DNA of 8,304 nucleotides, taken from positions 1 to 8,304 of the forward strand of contig JAJRTI010000697.1 in assembly GCA_024278415.1 (NCBI GenBank), written 5' to 3'. Positions 5,593 through 8,304 of the stretch are shown here, piece after piece. The first letter of the stretch is position 1; every line of letters begins with the position of its first letter. The notes beneath the pieces are model-generated. The model had not been told where the DNA came from and ran no database searches. It was given only the letters and a program-made list of their open reading frames with translations. The translations under genes were made by a program, and so were the position numbers. This DNA comes from Planctomycetota bacterium. GTDB taxonomy: Bacteria; Planctomycetota; Brocadiia; JAJRTI01.

Positions 5593-7521
5593 TTGAAACA
5601 CTACCGCGCATTCCTCATCGGCGCCGGCCTCTCGGTGCTCATCAACCTGTGGGAGACCTTCTCCTACTACATCGTCCACTCCTCGTGGATGCGCTTTGGC
5701 TACGTCTCCGTGGCCGCGATGCTGCCCTTCGTGCTCCTCGTGTTCCCGGTCAACACGCTGCTGCGCTGGTTTCGCACCGAGTGGGCGCTCAAGCCGTGGG
5801 AACTCGTGGTCATCTTCTCCATGGCCATGATCGCGGCCATCTTCCCCACGCTCGGCATCGCGGGCTTCCTCATCAGCTTCACCGCGGCGCCCATGTACTA
5901 TGCGTCGCCCGAGAACCAATGGGAGCAGTATCTCACGCGCTACCTGCCCTCGTGGCTCGTGCCCAGCCAGGAAGGCCATGCGATCGAGTGGCTCTACCGC
6001 GGGGTGCCGGTGGGCGAGTCGATCCCCTGGGCCGCGTGGATCGTGCCCATGTTCTGGTGGTCCGCGCTCATCGCCGCGGTCTTCGTCATTTGCTTTTGCA
6101 CCGCGGTCATGCTGCGCAAGCACTGGGTCGAAAACGAGCGTCTCGCGTTCCCCCTCGCGCAGTTGCCGCTCATGCTCATGGAGGGCTCCGACTCGCCCGG
6201 CCGCGCGCTCCCGCCGTTCGCGTGCAACAAGCTCTTCTGGCTCGGCTTCGCGATCCCGTTCGGCATCATCTGTTGGAACATCATCAGCTACTTCGAGCCG
6301 GCGTGGCCGCAGATCAACATCTACAAGTGGAACCAGATCCGCATCGCCCGCGGGTTCCCCTCGATCCTCGTCAAAGTCAACTTCTTCGTCATTTGTTTCG
6401 CCTACTTCACGCCGCTGAACATCTTGCTGAGCGTGTGGCTCTTCCAGCTCCTCGTCACGTGCGAAGTGGGCATCTTCCAGCGCATCGGGTACACCATCGG
6501 CAAGCCGGACAACTGGTGCACCTTCAACGCGGCCACGGGCTGGCAGAGCATGGGCGGGTTCCTCTTTCTCGTGCTCGGCGGGTTCTGGATGACGCGGCAC
6601 CACTTGGTCGGCGTGGTCAAGACCGCGCTCGGCCGGGACGATGGCGCGGACGACAGCCGGGAACTCATGAGCTACCGCACCGCGGTGGTGGGCGCCGTCT
6701 TGGGCGCGATCTTCGTGGCCTGCTGGTTCCACGCCGGAGGCATGTCCTGGCGCGTGACGGGCACGTTCCTCTTCTTCGCCTACATCACCTACATCGGCGT
6801 GTCGCGGCTCGTGGCCCAGACCGGGCTCGTGTACCTCTGGGGGCCGGTCACGCCGCACTCCGCCACCTGGCACTTGCTCGGGTCCGCGACCATGACGCCC
6901 ACTGACGGCGCGATGATCGGCCTGTCCTACTGCACGGGCTGCAACGTGGAGCGGCTCATCCCCACGACCGCGTCGCACGTGACGCGCATGAGCGACGACC
7001 ACCCTCAGGCGCGCCGGGGCTTCCTGGTCTGCATGGCCGTGGCCGCGATCCTCTCCATGGCCACCGCGATCATCTACACGCTGTGGATGTCGTACACCCG
7101 CGGCGCGTCGAACTTCAACTCGTTCGAGTTCAGCCGCGGGCAGAACTGGATCTTTGGCGTGGTGGTCGGCAAGCTGCGCAACCCTCAGCCCACGGACTGG
7201 CTCCGCATCATGTGGTTGGGCATCGGCGTCGTGGTCATGGCCGTGTTCAGCACGCTGCACTACCGAATCGCGTGGTGGCCTCTGCACCCGGTGGGTCTCG
7301 CCCTCGCCGGCACGCACCCCACGCGCATGGCCGCGTTCAGCGTGTTCATCGCGTGGCTCATGAAACTGGTCGTTGTGAAGCTGGGCGGCGCCAGCCTCTA
7401 CCGGCGCTCCCTCAGATTCATCCTGGGCATGATGGTGGGCTACATCCTCGGCGTGGGCCTCTCGTTTGGCGTGGACTGCATCTGGTTCATGGGCAAGGGC
7501 CACACGATCCATCTCTGGTAG
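5593..7521 (+). CDS. multi-pass membrane protein, DUF6785/DUF6784 family
   Basis: A 642-residue integral membrane protein with about 13 hydrophobic segments (roughly 5-20, 35-58, 70-98, 148-172, 213-233, 258-290, 318-334, 362-380, 385-405, 477-498, 536-556, 578-598, 606-632). It resembles, from memory, the DUF6785 family with a C-terminal DUF6784 part. Recognisable stretches are ELVVIFSMAMIAAIFPTLGI (70-89), FPLAQLPLML (186-195), and near the end HYRIAWWPLHPVGLALAG (556-573) followed by IAWLMKL and LYRR. The function is unknown; the topology suits a transporter or permease. The start is TTG at 5593: an in-frame TGA lies at 5578, the hydrophobic N-terminus begins at once, and the next ATG (residue 33) would remove the first segment. 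The Shine-Dalgarno is weak (GAAG). With the long leader this suggests low or controlled translation. It is divergent from transketolase. A 715-codon antisense frame (7698-5551) is a high-GC shadow. Confidence 0.88.
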   Translation: MKHYRAFLIGAGLSVLINLWETFSYYIVHSSWMRFGYVSVAAMLPFVLLVFPVNTLLRWFRTEWALKPWELVVIFSMAMIAAIFPTLGIAGFLISFTAAPMYYASPENQWEQYLTRYLPSWLVPSQEGHAIEWLYRGVPVGESIPWAAWIVPMFWWSALIAAVFVICFCTAVMLRKHWVENERLAFPLAQLPLMLMEGSDSPGRALPPFACNKLFWLGFAIPFGIICWNIISYFEPAWPQINIYKWNQIRIARGFPSILVKVNFFVICFAYFTPLNILLSVWLFQLLVTCEVGIFQRIGYTIGKPDNWCTFNAATGWQSMGGFLFLVLGGFWMTRHHLVGVVKTALGRDDGADDSRELMSYRTAVVGAVLGAIFVACWFHAGGMSWRVTGTFLFFAYITYIGVSRLVAQTGLVYLWGPVTPHSATWHLLGSATMTPTDGAMIGLSYCTGCNVERLIPTTASHVTRMSDDHPQARRGFLVCMAVAAILSMATAIIYTLWMSYTRGASNFNSFEFSRGQNWIFGVVVGKLRNPQPTDWLRIMWLGIGVVVMAVFSTLHYRIAWWPLHPVGLALAGTHPTRMAAFSVFIAWLMKLVVVKLGGASLYRRSLRFILGMMVGYILGVGLSFGVDCIWFMGKGHTIHLW

Positions 7522-7564
7522 CCCTCGCGCGGCCTCCGGCCGGCGGCCAAGGAGATCGGAGGTG

Positions 7565-7643
7565 TCCCACGGATGGCGGAGCCGACCCGCGGATGCAGAA
7601 CGAAATGGCTTGCATCCGTGAGGCCGCTTTGCCATCCGTGGGA
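7565..7643. repeat. nested double hairpin, REP-like
   Basis: The outer arms TCCCACGGATGGC (7565-7577) and GCCATCCGTGGGA (7631-7643) pair over 13 bp without mismatch. Inside, CGCGGATGCA (7588-7597) pairs with TGCATCCGTG (7611-7620), with one G-T pair. All four arms share a CGGATG core. The element starts 44 nt after the membrane-protein stop, so it could end or protect that transcript, but no T-run follows. An ATG at 7573 with GGAGG 10 nt upstream opens a 49-codon frame, which runs through the hairpin into the 12-nt repeats and is not taken as a gene. Confidence 0.75.
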
Positions 7644-7660
7644 TCCCGGATATTGGCAAG

Positions 7661-7672
7661 GCCGGCGCCGGC
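7661..7672. repeat. 12-bp perfect palindrome
   Basis: GCCGGCGCCGGC is fully self-complementary and lies between the nested hairpin and the 12-nt array. It may be a protein site or part of the repeat cluster; GC-rich chance is possible. Confidence 0.4.
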
Positions 7673-7698
7673 AATGTGTTGTCGATGTCGTGTCCCAC

Positions 7699-7734
7699 TC
7701 CTACTCTTGGTCTTACTCTTAGTCCTACTCCTCC
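7699..7734 (-). repeat. left 12-nt minisatellite array
   Basis: Three 12-nt units, TCCTACTCTTGG, TCTTACTCTTAG and TCCTACTCCTCC, at 7699, 7711 and 7723. On the minus strand they read GAGTARGA plus four variable bases, the same unit as in the right array. Confidence 0.8.
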
Positions 7735-7921
7735 TCCGTGTCGTGCGATTACGAGTAAGACCCATCCCCGTCAGGATAACTCCAGCCCGACTCCCCGCCG
7801 AGCTTGCCTCGGTGGAAGTGAGGCTTCTGCACCAAGAGTGCGCGCACACCACGCAACATCTTGTTTTCCATACCAGTTCCGGATGGCTAAGGCACTAACA
7901 CGGCGTGTACGGCCCCATTCC

Positions 7922-7980
7922 GCCCCTTCCCACCAGAATCTCGCTCGCCTTTGGCGAGCGAGATTCTGGTGGGAAGGGGC
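7922..7980. repeat. perfect 28-bp palindrome with 3-nt loop
   Basis: Bases 7922-7949 and 7953-7980 are exact reverse complements over all 28 positions, separated by TTT. The arms run from GCCCCTTCCC at the outside to GCTCGCC at the loop. Neither strand has a T-run after it, so it is not a standard intrinsic terminator. As DNA it could extrude a cruciform; as RNA it would give a duplex of RNase III-substrate length. Confidence 0.9.
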
Positions 7981-8025
7981 AGGGAAACACCGATTGTGTG
8001 ATCGCGAGTAGTGCAAAAGCCTTTG

Positions 8026-8050
8026 CCCCACCGAGACAGGCTCGGTGGGG
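8026..8050. repeat. 10-bp hairpin, right copy
   Basis: CCCCACCGAG (8026-8035) and CTCGGTGGGG (8041-8050) pair perfectly around ACAGG. It is the inverted counterpart of the weaker hairpin at 7795-7815 (8 bp with one G-T pair). Confidence 0.75.
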
Positions 8051-8088
8051 GCAGTATTCGAAGTTCAACTTATCCTGACGGCGATTAC

Positions 8089-8124
8089 GAGTAAGACCAG
8101 GAGTAAGACTATGAGTAGGAACTG
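8089..8124 (+). repeat. right 12-nt minisatellite array
   Basis: Three 12-nt units, GAGTAAGACCAG, GAGTAAGACTAT and GAGTAGGAACTG, at 8089, 8101 and 8113, inverted relative to the array at 7699-7734. Confidence 0.8.
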
Positions 8125-8138
8125 CGGCGCACCCGCCT

Positions 8139-8166
8139 CTTTCTCGCAGCGAAGTCTGCAAGAAAG
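8139..8166 (-). terminator. stem-loop downstream of the right-edge gene
   Basis: CTTTCTCGCAG (8139-8149) pairs with CTGCAAGAAAG (8156-8166) except for one C-A mismatch, with a 6-nt loop. It lies 45 nt past the stop codon of the partial minus-strand gene. Without a T-run, a role in 3'-end formation is only possible. Confidence 0.35.
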
Positions 8167-8210
8167 CGTAGTGCCTTAAACTCTAGTAACGCGTCAGCCG
8201 CTTGCCGCCG

Positions 8211-8304
8211 CTACTTGGGCAGGGGCGGCAGTTTTCCGGTGCGCACATAGGTCTTGAGCGCTTCCACGATGGTATCCAGAGGCTCATAACCGCGAACCCT
8301 TAAC
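8211..8304 (-). CDS. C-terminal end of an unidentified protein (partial)
   Basis: A minus-strand frame enters from the right edge and ends at TAG (8211-8213), giving the last 30 residues of a protein. The tail reads GYEPLDTIVEALKTYVRTG (residues 5-23 of the visible part), then KLPPLPK. Amphipathic helix character followed by a proline-rich end, and codon use like that of the neighbouring genes, make it look like real coding sequence. I cannot name the family from so short a piece. The gene converges on the membrane-protein gene, with the repeat cluster between them. Confidence 0.6.
   Translation of the reverse strand, partial: LRVRGYEPLDTIVEALKTYVRTGKLPPLPK

Larger units (their letters stand above)
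7699..8124. repeat. large imperfect inverted-repeat element (possible nonautonomous mobile element)
   Basis: Two halves are inverted copies of each other. From outside in they share a 12-nt minisatellite array (7699-7734 and 8089-8124, opposite orientation), a perfect 12-bp pair CCGTCAGGATAA/TTATCCTGACGG (7768-7779/8070-8081), a hairpin with CCGAG/CTCGG arms (7795-7815 and 8026-8050), and AGGCTT-N-TGCAC (7821-7832) matching GTGCA-N-AAGCCT (8011-8022). A perfect 28-bp palindrome lies between the halves (7922-7980), nearer the right one. In addition, an 18-bp motif, GCGATTACGAGTAAGACC, occurs in direct orientation at 7745-7762 and 8081-8098. No transposase is present and no target duplication is seen. 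It could be a MITE-like element, two intergenic repeats inserted tail to tail, or a structured RNA. Confidence 0.7.
7888..8178. repeat. 10-bp inverted pair TAAGGCACTA / TAGTGCCTTA
   Basis: The arms at 7888-7897 and 8169-8178 match perfectly and enclose the 28-bp palindrome, the right hairpin and the right array. They could be terminal repeats of a 291-bp unit. The flanks show no obvious target duplication. Confidence 0.35.

Noticed and set aside
5551..7698. 715-codon open frame antisense to the membrane-protein gene
   Set aside because: Its translation is very rich in His, Arg, Glu, Asp and Ala without any recognisable domain, as expected from the reverse of a GC-rich gene. The plus-strand product has clear membrane segments and family motifs.
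7573..7722. 49-codon frame with an upstream GGAGG
   Set aside because: It is made of hairpin arms and 12-nt repeats and ends inside the array; no protein features.
7922..7980. Intrinsic terminator
   Set aside because: The stem is far longer than usual and no T-run follows on either strand.
7676..8031. Small open frames across the inverted element on both strands
   Set aside because: They read through the palindrome and hairpins, giving mirrored Arg/Trp-rich peptides on the two strands, and have no ribosome sites.
7699..8124. CRISPR array
   Set aside because: Units are 12 nt in immediate tandem without 30-40 nt spacers, and no cas gene is present.

Overview
The window looks like a stretch of chromosome from a GC-rich bacterium. 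Genes are preceded by Shine-Dalgarno sites and promoters of the sigma-70 type. The membrane protein resembles the DUF6785/DUF6784 family, and the response regulator carries a short cysteine zinc-ribbon of a kind I associate with Planctomycetota and neighbouring phyla. The placement is an inference from family habits; no rRNA or tRNA gene is present to test it.

From left to right: positions 1-286 hold a noncoding, strongly folded repeat region. Four genes follow on the minus strand. In transcription order they are a transketolase (5234-3384), a soluble PAS-GAF histidine kinase (3256-1619), a single-domain STAS protein (1377-1009) and a zinc-ribbon/receiver protein (901-287). The kinase and the STAS gene each have their own good promoter. 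The receiver gene has none that I can see and is probably read from the STAS promoter. A 358-bp divergent region with back-to-back promoters separates the transketolase from a 642-residue multi-pass membrane protein on the plus strand (5593-7521). After it come about 690 bp without a convincing gene: nested hairpins, a large imperfect inverted duplication with 12-nt minisatellite arrays at its ends, and a perfect 28-bp palindrome near its middle. The window ends in the last 30 codons of a minus-strand gene.

The kinase, STAS protein and receiver protein look like one signalling module: sensing and phosphorylation, a phospho-switchable STAS partner, and a receiver without an output domain. No anti-sigma kinase, phosphatase or sigma factor lies within the window. 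The transketolase is a central carbon enzyme of the short type similar to the animal enzymes. Its divergent arrangement with the membrane protein suggests shared control, but the transported substrate, if any, is unknown.

The most unusual parts are the noncoding ones: the 7699-8124 inverted element with its perfect palindrome, the 14-bp tandem repeat lying on the -35 box of the STAS promoter, and the perfect 11-bp hairpin in the kinase leader.
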